From Bacillota bacterium (GTDB lineage Bacteria > Bacillota_I > Bacilli_A > Erysipelotrichales > Erysipelotrichaceae): 43,495 nt of DNA. Of this stretch, positions 32,101-41,125 are shown one piece after another. Both the position numbers and the translations under genes were made by a program. Position 1 is the stretch's first letter. Each line of letters starts with the position of its first letter. The notes under the pieces are model-generated. The model did no database searches. It was not told the origin of the DNA and was given only the letters and a program-made list of their open reading frames with translations. The stretch is taken from positions 1 to 43,495 of the forward strand of contig JAJZTY010000004.1 of assembly GCA_021847325.1 (NCBI GenBank), written 5' to 3'.

Positions 32101-33239
32101 AAAAATGGTTAGATTCAAGTCATATATCTTTAATTTTATCAATCACATTAGCTGGATTATTTATTGTGGCAATTTATTTTGCGATTCTTAATATTAATGT
32201 ATTTATTGAATTAATCAATGATTTAGGTAGTGTTTTAACTCCATTCATGTATGGATTAATTCTTGCGTTCTTGATGAGTCCGATTGTAAGTTTTTTTGAG
32301 ATGAAAGCATTCGCAAGTTTCAAATGGAAGAAAAGCACAAAGCGTATTCTATCTGTGTTGTTGTCTCTTTTAATTACCTTTGAAATAATCGTTTTATTCT
32401 TTTCTTTCATTATTCCTCAATTGATTATTAGTTTGAGTTCTATAAGTGAGAAGTTACCTGAATATATCGTAATTGTGGAAGATCTTTTAGGTGAGTGGTT
32501 AGTATCATATCGGTTAGATAATGAATGGGTTAATTTATTATTGGATTCTTCTGAAGATTTATTAGTTACATTCTTAAAAACGATACAAGGTTATCTTCCT
32601 CTTATCTTAGATTATTCTTGGCAATTTACGAAAATGATATTTAACTTATTATTAGGAATTGCGATTGCGATGTATGTTTTAATTGATCGTGAACGCTTTA
32701 GTTTACAAGCTAAAAAGTTGATCTATTTTATTTCGAATCAAAAAACTGGGGATTATTTAATTGATTTAAGCCGATTATCTTCAAGTATGGTGCATCGTTT
32801 TATCTTAGGTAAAATGTTGGATTCATTTATCATAGGTGTGATTTGTTATGTGGGGATGTTAGTTTTAGGGTTATCATATCCACTTCTCTTATCGGTTATT
32901 GTTGGTGTTACAAATATGATTCCTGTGTTTGGGCCTTTTATAGGAGCGATACCGGGTGCTTTAATACTTTTATTGGTTGATCCATTTCAAGCTCTATGGT
33001 TTATCTTATTCATTATTCTTTTACAACAATTTGATGGTAATTTCTTAGGTCCACGTATTTTAGGCGATTCAATGGGCTTACCTAGTTTATGGATTATGTT
33101 TGCGATTATTGTTGGTGGAGGATATTTTGGAGTCGTTGGAATGTTTTTAGGAGTACCTATTTTTGCGGTAATTTATATTATTAGTAAAAAGATTATTTCA
33201 AACAAATTGGAGAAGGATTCGATTCAAATCAAGACATAA
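32097..33239 (+). CDS. AI-2E family transporter (YdbI/PerM-like)
   Basis: Polytopic, 'GVTNMIPVFGPFIGAIPGALILLL', 'DGNFLGPRILGDSMGLPSLWIMFAIIVGGG'. Confidence 0.92.
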   Translation: MKKWLDSSHISLILSITLAGLFIVAIYFAILNINVFIELINDLGSVLTPFMYGLILAFLMSPIVSFFEMKAFASFKWKKSTKRILSVLLSLLITFEIIVLFFSFIIPQLIISLSSISEKLPEYIVIVEDLLGEWLVSYRLDNEWVNLLLDSSEDLLVTFLKTIQGYLPLILDYSWQFTKMIFNLLLGIAIAMYVLIDRERFSLQAKKLIYFISNQKTGDYLIDLSRLSSSMVHRFILGKMLDSFIIGVICYVGMLVLGLSYPLLLSVIVGVTNMIPVFGPFIGAIPGALILLLVDPFQALWFILFIILLQQFDGNFLGPRILGDSMGLPSLWIMFAIIVGGGYFGVVGMFLGVPIFAVIYIISKKIISNKLEKDSIQIKT

Positions 33240-33242
33240 GAA

Positions 33243-33277
33243 AATCCCTTATTAACTAAGTTAGTAAGGGATTATTT
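33243..33277. terminator. Bidirectional terminator between AI-2E gene and lysC
   Basis: AATCCCTTATTAAC-taa-GTTAGTAAGGGATT (one G:U) then ATTTTT. Confidence 0.8.
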
Positions 33278-34594
33278 TTAAAGACGTATAAATCTTTCGT
33301 ATAGTGTTTTGATTGTTGATTCATAATCACTATTTGATACACCTACAATGATGCTTATTTCATCAGTACCTTGTGCAATTAATCTAATGTTAATTTTCTT
33401 TTCACCTAAAGCACTAAATAATTGACCTGATACACCTGGTTTATCTTTCATATTACGTCCAACAACTGAGATTAAAGCTAAGTCATCTTCAAATGTAAGC
33501 TTATCAATGTCGCATTTCTGTTTTAAATCAGCAAATAAATCAAATTGGTGTTCTTTCAATAACTCAGCTTTTACTGTTAAGCTTAAACTGTCTATTCCTT
33601 TTGACATATGATCAATTAATAAATCATAGTACTCGAATAGTTCAAGGACTTGTCTTATTACAAGAGGTGAGCGTGCAATCTGTTCCTTGTGGACTGTCAC
33701 TACCGCAAAGTCCTTTAAACCAGTAATTCCCGTAATAAATCCTTTAACTTGTATATCTTCTTCAATATCATTGCGAATCATGGTCCCAGGATGATGCATA
33801 TCGTTTGTATTTCTAATGTTTAGTGGTATGTTCAAATGCTTAACTGCTTGTATAGACTCTTCATGTAAAACAGAGGCACCCATAAAAGTTAGTTCTCTTA
33901 ATTCACCGTATGTGAGCTCGGGTATGGGCTTTGCGTTTGCTACTATTCTTGGATCTGCCATCATTATCCCGCTGACATCAGTCCAATTCTCGTAGATATC
34001 TGCATTTAATGCTGCTGCTACAATTGAACCAGTAATATCTGAACCCCCACGTTTCATAAGTTTTATTCGACCATTAGGCAGAGCACCATAAAATCCAGGT
34101 ATTACAAATCGAGGATATTGTTGAGCGAGTGTTTGTATTTTTTGACTAGTCATTTTAAAATCAACAGTTCCATCACTATTCATAACAATCGCATCTTTAG
34201 CATCAATCATTGGCCAACCAAGATATTCAGCGCATAAAATAGCACTTAATTTTTCTCCAACCGATACGAGTTTGTCACGTTCATATTTTGCATTTAATTG
34301 TGATTTCAGCTGGTTGAAAAAATTTCTTACATCAAAATTTAAATTAAGATCTTTTTGAATAGAAGTATATCTTTCTATTATTTCATTTAATAATACTTGG
34401 TAATCTACACCATACAATAAATGAGCATGTAAAAGATAGAGTAAATCCGTTATTTTGTTTTGTGTTTGAATTGACTTACCAACAGCCGAAACAACTACGA
34501 TTCTTCTATCAGAATCTTCATTAATAATTGCTTTTATTTTTTCGAATTGGTTCGCATTGGCAAGTGATGAACCTCCAAATTTACATATTTTCAT
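33278..34594 (-). CDS. lysC: Aspartate kinase
   Basis: 'MKICKFGGSSLANANQFEKI', 'VSAVGK', 'LMKRGGSDITGSIVAAAL', C-terminal ACT 'ISVVGRNMKDKPGVSGQLFSAL'. Confidence 0.95.
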   Translation of the reverse strand: MKICKFGGSSLANANQFEKIKAIINEDSDRRIVVVSAVGKSIQTQNKITDLLYLLHAHLLYGVDYQVLLNEIIERYTSIQKDLNLNFDVRNFFNQLKSQLNAKYERDKLVSVGEKLSAILCAEYLGWPMIDAKDAIVMNSDGTVDFKMTSQKIQTLAQQYPRFVIPGFYGALPNGRIKLMKRGGSDITGSIVAAALNADIYENWTDVSGIMMADPRIVANAKPIPELTYGELRELTFMGASVLHEESIQAVKHLNIPLNIRNTNDMHHPGTMIRNDIEEDIQVKGFITGITGLKDFAVVTVHKEQIARSPLVIRQVLELFEYYDLLIDHMSKGIDSLSLTVKAELLKEHQFDLFADLKQKCDIDKLTFEDDLALISVVGRNMKDKPGVSGQLFSALGEKKINIRLIAQGTDEISIIVGVSNSDYESTIKTLYERFIRL

Positions 34595-35802
34595 TGATTC
34601 TCCTTTTTCTTTATTCCGGCATAGAATATGGGTTCGAGTTGTTTTAATTGATGCATTAAGTTATGGAATCGTGATACTTGAATATTCTTTGTTATTCGAT
34701 AAATTCGATTTCCTTGAATCCATTTGAATACCGTTATTGCCTCTAAAAAACCTGATTTAAGAGATTTACTCGTTCTTACTAAGTAGGCATGTGATAGTTC
34801 ATTGTTATCAATATTCTTTAAACTTCTTTCTTCAGGTAACATTCCTTTCGCATCTTCTTTTATTTGATACAAGTCTCTAAGAATATTACCAGCTGTTGGC
34901 AATCCACCAGCTCCTTGGCCAATAAGCGCTTGGTGCTTACCGCTCATATCGGTAAACCATGCAATATTGTGATTACTTAAAATGGTTGCCTCAGCATTAT
35001 CTGAGTTAAAAAGTTGAGGTTCAACATAGGCACTATGGCCTAGATTTGTTTTTATCATCGTCGCAAATAAGCGTATATGATATCCCAAAGATTGAATAAA
35101 CTCGACGTCTTTAGTTTGAATTGAATCAATACCTGTACAAGGGATACTATCTATATTTATCCATGTGTTAAATGCGATAACACCTGATAATCTTATTTTA
35201 TTTAAGCTGTCCCAACCTAATATGTCTGCACTGGGATCTTTTTCAGCATAACCTAGTGTTTGTGCTTCTGAAAGTGCTTCTTCAAATGTACAAGATTCTC
35301 TTTCCATTTTATCTAAAATAAAGTTACTTGTTCCATTGAGAATCCCTCCAATAGCACTAATTTGAGTATGTTTTTTTACTTCTATTAATGTTGATAAGTA
35401 AGGTATACCTCCACCAACTGCAGCGCTAAAACGTAAAACAACTCCATTCTCTTTTGCGCAAGTATCAAGCTCATCACCGAATCGATTTATCAATGCTTTA
35501 TTTGCAGTTACGACAGATTTTTTAGCTTTTAGAGCCTCTATGATATATGTCCTAGCAGGTTCAATTCCACCTAAACATTCAACAACAATCTCTATTTTAG
35601 GATCTGATAGAAGATCTTCAATACTTTCAACCATATCACTTCGATTTGCCTTACTGATTCTTCTGAGTATTTTTGCAATAAAGAAAGCATCGGATGCTTT
35701 GTCAGTTAAGAGTGATTCTAAACCTTTCCCGACTGTTCCATAGCCGAGTAAGCCAATTCCGATGCGGTTATTTGCGCTGTTTTTAGATACATCTGTTTTC
35801 AT
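34591..35802 (-). CDS. hom: Homoserine dehydrogenase, truncated C-terminus relative to ACT-containing forms
   Basis: 'GIGLLGYGTVGKGL', 'VTANKALI', 'FSAAVGGGIPYLSTL', 'GILNGTSNFILDKME'. Confidence 0.95.
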   Translation of the reverse strand: MKTDVSKNSANNRIGIGLLGYGTVGKGLESLLTDKASDAFFIAKILRRISKANRSDMVESIEDLLSDPKIEIVVECLGGIEPARTYIIEALKAKKSVVTANKALINRFGDELDTCAKENGVVLRFSAAVGGGIPYLSTLIEVKKHTQISAIGGILNGTSNFILDKMERESCTFEEALSEAQTLGYAEKDPSADILGWDSLNKIRLSGVIAFNTWINIDSIPCTGIDSIQTKDVEFIQSLGYHIRLFATMIKTNLGHSAYVEPQLFNSDNAEATILSNHNIAWFTDMSGKHQALIGQGAGGLPTAGNILRDLYQIKEDAKGMLPEERSLKNIDNNELSHAYLVRTSKSLKSGFLEAITVFKWIQGNRIYRITKNIQVSRFHNLMHQLKQLEPIFYAGIKKKENQ

Positions 35803-35803
35803 A

Positions 35804-35831
35804 TTGAAAACATTCTAGCATCGTGTATAAT
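35804..35831 (+). promoter_or_regulatory. thrC promoter
   Basis: TTGAAA (35804-35809) - 16 bp - TATAAT (35826-35831). Confidence 0.7.
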
Positions 35832-35840
35832 TAAAAACAA
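35812..35840 (-). promoter_or_regulatory. hom promoter, overlapping thrC promoter
   Basis: Minus strand TTGTTT - 17 bp - TAGAAT with extended TGC; 9 nt before hom ATG. Confidence 0.6.
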
Positions 35841-35847
35841 GTGAAAT

Positions 35848-37266
35848 ATGAAACTCTATAGTACACGTAATCGAAAAATAGAAACAACAGGTTTAAATGC
35901 ATTGATTCAACCATTAGCTCCGGATGGAGGACTGTGGATGTTCGAATTATTTCCGATAGTAAATTGGAATGAATGGATCAATAAACCATTTAAAGAGATT
36001 GTAAGTAATGTATTAAATGTTTTTTTAAGTGAGTTAAACGAAGAACTAATGACTACTGCCATAAATAATGCCTATGATCGGTTCGATCATCCAGAGATAA
36101 TTAATAGCATTTTTATTAAGCATCAGGTTGTTGAATTATTTTATGGGCCAAGTGCAGCATTTAAAGATGTGGCACTAAGTCTATTGCCTGAATTAACTAA
36201 GATTGCTTTTAATCAATTAAGTATTAATACATTGCCTCATATATTAACCGCTACCAGTGGGGATACTGGATCTGCAGCTCTTAATGGCTTTGGGGCAGCA
36301 AATTATGCGATTACTGTTTTTTATCCTGAAAAGGGTATTAGTTCGATTCAACGTAAACAGATGACGTGTATCGATTATAAAGATGCAAAGGTATATGGTA
36401 TACAAGGCAATTTTGATGATGCACAAAGGGTTGTTAAGAATCTTTTTAAAAACGATCTTAAACTTCAATTTGGATCAGCGAATTCGATAAATATTGGTCG
36501 ATTGATTCCACAAATAGCTTATTATTTTAAAGCTTATGGAGATGCGATAAAGAATGGGAAAATAGATTTAGGAAACTCATTAAGTTTTTCAGTCCCGAGT
36601 GGTAATTTTGGAAATGCGTTTGCAGGTTATTGTGCAATGCGATTAGGATTACCAATTAGGCACTTAATAATTGGTTCTAATGAGAATGACGTATTAACTA
36701 ACTTTTTTAATTATGGTATATATGATGCGAACAAGTTATTTAAGCATACACTATCACCATCAATGGATATTCTTTTTTCAAGTAATTTAGAAAGACTTTT
36801 ATACTCATTTAGTGATACAGATTATGTAAAAAAAATAATGAAAAATCTTGATGTGGAGAAAAAATATACTATAAGTGATGATCTAAAACAAAGGATTGAG
36901 CAGGTTTTTAAAGCTTATTCAATTACTGAATTAGAAATGAAAAATACTATAAAAAGTGTTTATGAAAATGAGGGATACTGCTTAGATCCTCATACAGCGG
37001 TTGCATGGGCAAGTGCGGATTTATATCAATTAGAAAACCCACATCAAGCGATAGCAGTATTATCTACTGCATCTCCTTATAAATTTCCAAGTACAGTTTT
37101 AGATGCATTGGGATATGAAAGTACAGTTGATGATTTTGAAAATTTAGATCATTTAAATAAAATTATTAAGACACCTATTCCAGTGTGTTTGGATTCACTT
37201 AAAAATAAAAAAGAATTACATACTCAAGTACTAACGATAGATCAAGCGGAGCACTTATATGATTAA
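35848..37266 (+). CDS. thrC: Threonine synthase
   Basis: 'MKLYSTRNRK', 'VELFYGPSAAFKDVALSLLP', 'ATSGDTGSAALNGF', 'VPSGNFGNAFAGYCAMRLGLP'. Confidence 0.96.
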   Translation: MKLYSTRNRKIETTGLNALIQPLAPDGGLWMFELFPIVNWNEWINKPFKEIVSNVLNVFLSELNEELMTTAINNAYDRFDHPEIINSIFIKHQVVELFYGPSAAFKDVALSLLPELTKIAFNQLSINTLPHILTATSGDTGSAALNGFGAANYAITVFYPEKGISSIQRKQMTCIDYKDAKVYGIQGNFDDAQRVVKNLFKNDLKLQFGSANSINIGRLIPQIAYYFKAYGDAIKNGKIDLGNSLSFSVPSGNFGNAFAGYCAMRLGLPIRHLIIGSNENDVLTNFFNYGIYDANKLFKHTLSPSMDILFSSNLERLLYSFSDTDYVKKIMKNLDVEKKYTISDDLKQRIEQVFKAYSITELEMKNTIKSVYENEGYCLDPHTAVAWASADLYQLENPHQAIAVLSTASPYKFPSTVLDALGYESTVDDFENLDHLNKIIKTPIPVCLDSLKNKKELHTQVLTIDQAEHLYD

Positions 37267-38116
37267 AATAAAAGTACCTGCAACGAGTGCGAATATTGGG
37301 CCTGGATTTGATTGTCTCGGATTAGCTCTTGATTTATATGCGAATTTTGAAGTGGATAGAAATAATGAGTATGAAATGGTAGGATTTGAATCAGTTAAAA
37401 ATATATTCTTAGATGCATACCAATATACATGTAATGTTAAAAAATGGGATGATGTTCCAATCAAATGTAAAATGATATCTGATATTCCTATGGCACGAGG
37501 ATTAGGTTCTAGTGCAGCATTAATTGTTGGTGGAATAGCTTGTGCAATGATTATTCATACTAATAAATTAGATAAAGAAGAATTAATTAATTTATCGAAT
37601 CAAATGGAAGGACATCCAGATAATGTTGTGCCTGCGATTATCGGAGGGTTGTGTGCCTCTAAGTTATACGGAAAGAATGTTGAGGTTATCCAATATAATA
37701 TTCATGAGCGATATCAATTTTCACTATTAATTCCTGATTTTGTGTTATCGACAGAATATAGTCGAAATATACTACCTAAAATGATTGATCGATCTATTGC
37801 AAGTTATAACCTATCACAAATACCTTTTTTGTTAGATGGTTTAATCAATGGTGATGCAAGGCGATTAAAACATGCATTAGTTGATAAGCTACATCAAGAT
37901 ATCCGTTTTACACTCAATACAGATTTTAGTGTTATTTGTGACCAGCTCAATAAATTAAATAGAATGTATTATCTTAGTGGTGCGGGACCAAGTATCATGA
38001 TCATACACGATGGAGTTGATAAAATAATACTTAATTTTGATAAAACAAAATCGAAATGGAGCCTAATACCGGTTAAAATAGATTTGAAAGGAATTGTTTG
38101 GTCCTATGAATCCTGA
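37259..38116 (+). CDS. thrB: Homoserine kinase (GHMP family)
   Basis: 'IKVPATSANIGPGFDCLGLAL', 'IPMARGLGSSAALIVGGI'. Confidence 0.95.
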   Translation: MIKIKVPATSANIGPGFDCLGLALDLYANFEVDRNNEYEMVGFESVKNIFLDAYQYTCNVKKWDDVPIKCKMISDIPMARGLGSSAALIVGGIACAMIIHTNKLDKEELINLSNQMEGHPDNVVPAIIGGLCASKLYGKNVEVIQYNIHERYQFSLLIPDFVLSTEYSRNILPKMIDRSIASYNLSQIPFLLDGLINGDARRLKHALVDKLHQDIRFTLNTDFSVICDQLNKLNRMYYLSGAGPSIMIIHDGVDKIILNFDKTKSKWSLIPVKIDLKGIVWSYES

Positions 38117-38543
38117 GTTTCTTATTATTAATAAAAAATTAGTATCTGAAACATATATAAAGGTGATTGAAGCACGAGAGTTAGTAATGAATCATCATGT
38201 TAAAGATATAAGTGAAGCGTGTAAGCGTCTTGGTTTATCTCGCTCAAGTTATTACAAATATAAAGATTTAGTATATCGCTTAGATGAAATTCGAATGACT
38301 CGAAAGGCTATATTATCTTTATTGTTAGATCATTATCAAGGAGTTCTTTCTGAAGTTTTGAAGATGATCGCTTTTACAAATGCAAATGTATTAACTCTAA
38401 CTCAAAATTATCCAATTCATGATAAGGCTTCAGTTGTAATAATGTTAGACATCTTGGAAATGCATGGAACATTAGAAGAGTTGTTAAATCAATTAAAAAG
38501 TATTAAAGGTGTGAGCAATATTCAACTCTTAGATTTAGAATAA
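38106..38543 (+). CDS. UPF0735/PheB-like ACT domain protein with N-terminal HTH-like segment
   Basis: 'IINKKLVSETYIKVIEARELVMNHHVKDISEACKRLGLSRSSYYKYKDLVY' then ACT domain; ATG 38106 chosen. Confidence 0.85.
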   Translation: MNPEFLIINKKLVSETYIKVIEARELVMNHHVKDISEACKRLGLSRSSYYKYKDLVYRLDEIRMTRKAILSLLLDHYQGVLSEVLKMIAFTNANVLTLTQNYPIHDKASVVIMLDILEMHGTLEELLNQLKSIKGVSNIQLLDLE

Positions 38544-38562
38544 AAAACTGATTTAAATAAAA

Positions 38563-38618
38563 TGAACCTCTTTTCTATTAGTAATCACTTTTTTATTGTG
38601 TCTACTATTTGGGGTTCA
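38563..38618. repeat. 56-bp imperfect palindrome with TGAACC...GGTTCA ends
   Basis: Outer 6-bp arms (extendable AAA/TTT to 9 bp) plus inner TAGTA/TACTA and CAC/GTG pairing; ends resemble IS3-family termini. Confidence 0.55.
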
Positions 38619-38644
38619 TTTCAATAAATCAATTTTTCTTTAAT

Positions 38645-40714
38645 TTAGTCTAGTAAGAATAATAAATCTAAATAACTAGGGAATGGATACATTTGTCTTG
38701 GTAGTACAAGTTCAAGTTTATCGACATCTTCACGAATTGAATCAAATAGAGGGAATACCTTATGTCTTAGTGTTAATCCTTCTTCTTTTAGTGAATCAAT
38801 GTGATGAGTATCAGCTAAATTATCTTTTAATTGAGTTAGTTTAGCATCAATTGAATCAATTAAACGAATAAGAGTGTCGATTTGGCGACTATAATAAGCA
38901 ATGTCTTTTAATCCAATAATTGAATTTAAATAAATAGTTGTCTGAGGAAGTACTTCACGTTCCACCATACGAATTAGGGTTTTAGCTTCAACTTGGATTG
39001 TTTTAATATATTGTTCATAAAGGATATCAGAACGAGCTTCTAATTCATCAATTGAGAATACCGCATTTCGTTCAAATAGTTTTCGAGCTTTATCATCATC
39101 TAAGAACTCAATTGCTTCAACAAACGATTTGATATTTGGTAATCCACGTTCTGCCGCTTCTATAACCCAATCATTAGAATATCCATCACCACTGAACAAT
39201 ACACGATGATGTTTACGCATGATTTCTTGAATAATTTTTAGTGCTTCATCACGGACATCTTGAAGATATTTGAAATCGTCTAGTCGATCTGCGATGCCTT
39301 TTAATGAGTCAGCAACAATCGTGCTTATAACGGTATTCGCAAAAGAAGCGGATAATGAAGAACCTAACATTCTAAGTTCAAACTTATTGCCTGTAAAAGC
39401 GAATGGAGATGTACGGTTACGATCAGTATTATCCTTTGGCATATAGGATAGATTACCTAATGCATACTTAGCACTTTCTTTATTTGTTTTAGTGACTTTT
39501 TTATCTGCAAGATTTAATAAAATGCTTTCAACCACATCTCCCATAAAGACAGAGATTATAGCCGGAGGAGCTTCGTTTGCGCCTAAACGATGATCATTAC
39601 CAGGGCCTGATGCGGCTAAACGAATTAACTCTGGGAACTCATCGATTGCCTTAATAATAGCAGAAGCGAACAACAAGAAACGAATATTCTCATGTGGTTT
39701 GTCACCAGGTTCTAATAGATTTTGACCATCATCTGTAATCAAAGACCAGTTATTATGTTTACCGGATCCATTGATTCCTTTAAATGGTTTTTCGTGTAAT
39801 AAACAAGCTAAGTCATGTTTAATAGCGATTTTCTTTAATAAATCCATTAAGATTTGGTTTTGATCAACAGCGATATTAGCTTCTGCGAAGATGACTGAGA
39901 ATTCAAATTGTCCTGGCGCAACTTCATTGTGTTCAACTTTTGAGAATACACCAACTTTCCATAATTCTGTATTAACTTCATCCATGTATGCTTTTACACG
40001 AGCAGGGATTGATCCAAAATAATGATCTTCAAATTCTTGACCACGAGGGGCACTTGCGCCAAGAAGTGTTCTTCCAGTTAATAATAAATCCTTGCGTTGT
40101 TCATACATGGATTTATCGACTAGGAAGTATTCTTGTTCAAGTCCAACAGATAATTTTACATGTTTGACTTGTTTATCTCCTAAGGCTTGTACGACACGAC
40201 TTGCCTCTGTGCTTAAGCGATCAAGTGCTTTTAATAATGGAGCTTTTTGATCAAGAGGTTCACCATTGTATGATACGAAAATAGATGGGATACATAAGAC
40301 ATTATCACGAATGAAAGCAGGAGAACTGATATCCCAATAAGTGTATCCTCGTGCTTCGAATGTAGCACGTAATCCGCCACTTGGGAAACTAGAACCATCG
40401 GTTTCACCCTTGATCAATCCTTTACCTGAAAATTGAGCAAGAGCACTTCCATCCTTCGCTACTTCTAAGAAACTATCATGTTTTTCTGCGGTTTGTCCTG
40501 TGAGTGGTTGAAACCAATGAGTGTAGTGTGTAGCGCCTAACTCCATTGCCCAAGTCTTCATCGCATGTGCAATCGCATCTGCAGTACTACGATCTAATGC
40601 GCTTTCTTTTACAAGAGCAGTTTTCCAACTCGTATAAACCGGATAAGGTAATCTTTCACGCATTAATTTTTCGCCAAATAAATGAATTCCAAAATCATCA
40701 AAAGGGTGTGACAT
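38645..40714 (-). CDS. glnN: Glutamine synthetase type III
   Basis: 689 aa; 'SFPSGGLRATFEARGYTYWDISSPAFI', 'KHNNWSL', 'RLGANEAPPAIIS', 'NRTSPFAFTGNKFE' typical of GSIII. Confidence 0.96.
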   Translation of the reverse strand: MSHPFDDFGIHLFGEKLMRERLPYPVYTSWKTALVKESALDRSTADAIAHAMKTWAMELGATHYTHWFQPLTGQTAEKHDSFLEVAKDGSALAQFSGKGLIKGETDGSSFPSGGLRATFEARGYTYWDISSPAFIRDNVLCIPSIFVSYNGEPLDQKAPLLKALDRLSTEASRVVQALGDKQVKHVKLSVGLEQEYFLVDKSMYEQRKDLLLTGRTLLGASAPRGQEFEDHYFGSIPARVKAYMDEVNTELWKVGVFSKVEHNEVAPGQFEFSVIFAEANIAVDQNQILMDLLKKIAIKHDLACLLHEKPFKGINGSGKHNNWSLITDDGQNLLEPGDKPHENIRFLLFASAIIKAIDEFPELIRLAASGPGNDHRLGANEAPPAIISVFMGDVVESILLNLADKKVTKTNKESAKYALGNLSYMPKDNTDRNRTSPFAFTGNKFELRMLGSSLSASFANTVISTIVADSLKGIADRLDDFKYLQDVRDEALKIIQEIMRKHHRVLFSGDGYSNDWVIEAAERGLPNIKSFVEAIEFLDDDKARKLFERNAVFSIDELEARSDILYEQYIKTIQVEAKTLIRMVEREVLPQTTIYLNSIIGLKDIAYYSRQIDTLIRLIDSIDAKLTQLKDNLADTHHIDSLKEEGLTLRHKVFPLFDSIREDVDKLELVLPRQMYPFPSYLDLLFLLD

Positions 40715-40769
40715 CGTTTTTTCTCCTTAAATATGTCTCTATTCTAGCGATAAAATTGGAAATGTAAAG

Positions 40770-40833
40770 AAAAATTGAAAAAATATTTAAAAAATCGCAA
40801 AAAATTTCTAAAATTTGCGTAAATATTGAAAAA
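40770..40833. promoter_or_regulatory. Phased A-tract (predicted curved DNA) upstream of glnN
   Basis: A-tracts centred near 40772, 40780.5, 40791.5, 40801.5, 40811.5, 40822, 40831. Confidence 0.5.
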
Positions 40834-40849
40834 TGTAATTAATTTCACA
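40834..40849. promoter_or_regulatory. CRP/FNR-like or GlnR-like palindromic operator candidate
   Basis: TGTAATTAATTTCACA (TGTRA-N6-TYACA). Confidence 0.4.
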
Positions 40850-40867
40850 GTTTTTAATATAAATTAT

Positions 40868-40894
40868 AAAAAAAAGACTAGATTTCTCTAGTCT
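40868..40894 (-). terminator. Terminator of NFU gene, overlapping stop codon
   Basis: Minus strand AGACTAGA-gaaa-TCTAGTCT TTTTTTT. Confidence 0.85.
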
Positions 40895-41118
40895 ACAACA
40901 ATTACTTCTGTTACTCCTAATACTTCTTCGATGAGTAAGGTTTCTACTCCCATCTTAATTGTGACATCAATAGCACTACAACCAACACATGCCCCAAAGA
41001 CGCGCACATAAACACGACCTTCTTCATCGATACTTACAAATTCAACGTCTCCACCATCTCTTTGAAGATAGGGACGGATTTTATCTAATACATCTTTTAC
41101 TTCTTTTTCTATATTCAT
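40888..41118 (-). CDS. NifU C-terminal domain (NFU-type) Fe-S scaffold protein
   Basis: 'VLDKIRPYLQRDGGDVEFV...GACVGCSAIDVTIKMGVETLL' with CxxC. Confidence 0.92.
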   Translation of the reverse strand: MNIEKEVKDVLDKIRPYLQRDGGDVEFVSIDEEGRVYVRVFGACVGCSAIDVTIKMGVETLLIEEVLGVTEVIVVD

Positions 41119-41125
41119 GTCAATA

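Noticed and set aside
35803-35847. T-box or threonine/lysine riboswitch controlling the thr genes
   Set aside because: The whole intergenic region is 45 bp, too short for any such leader.
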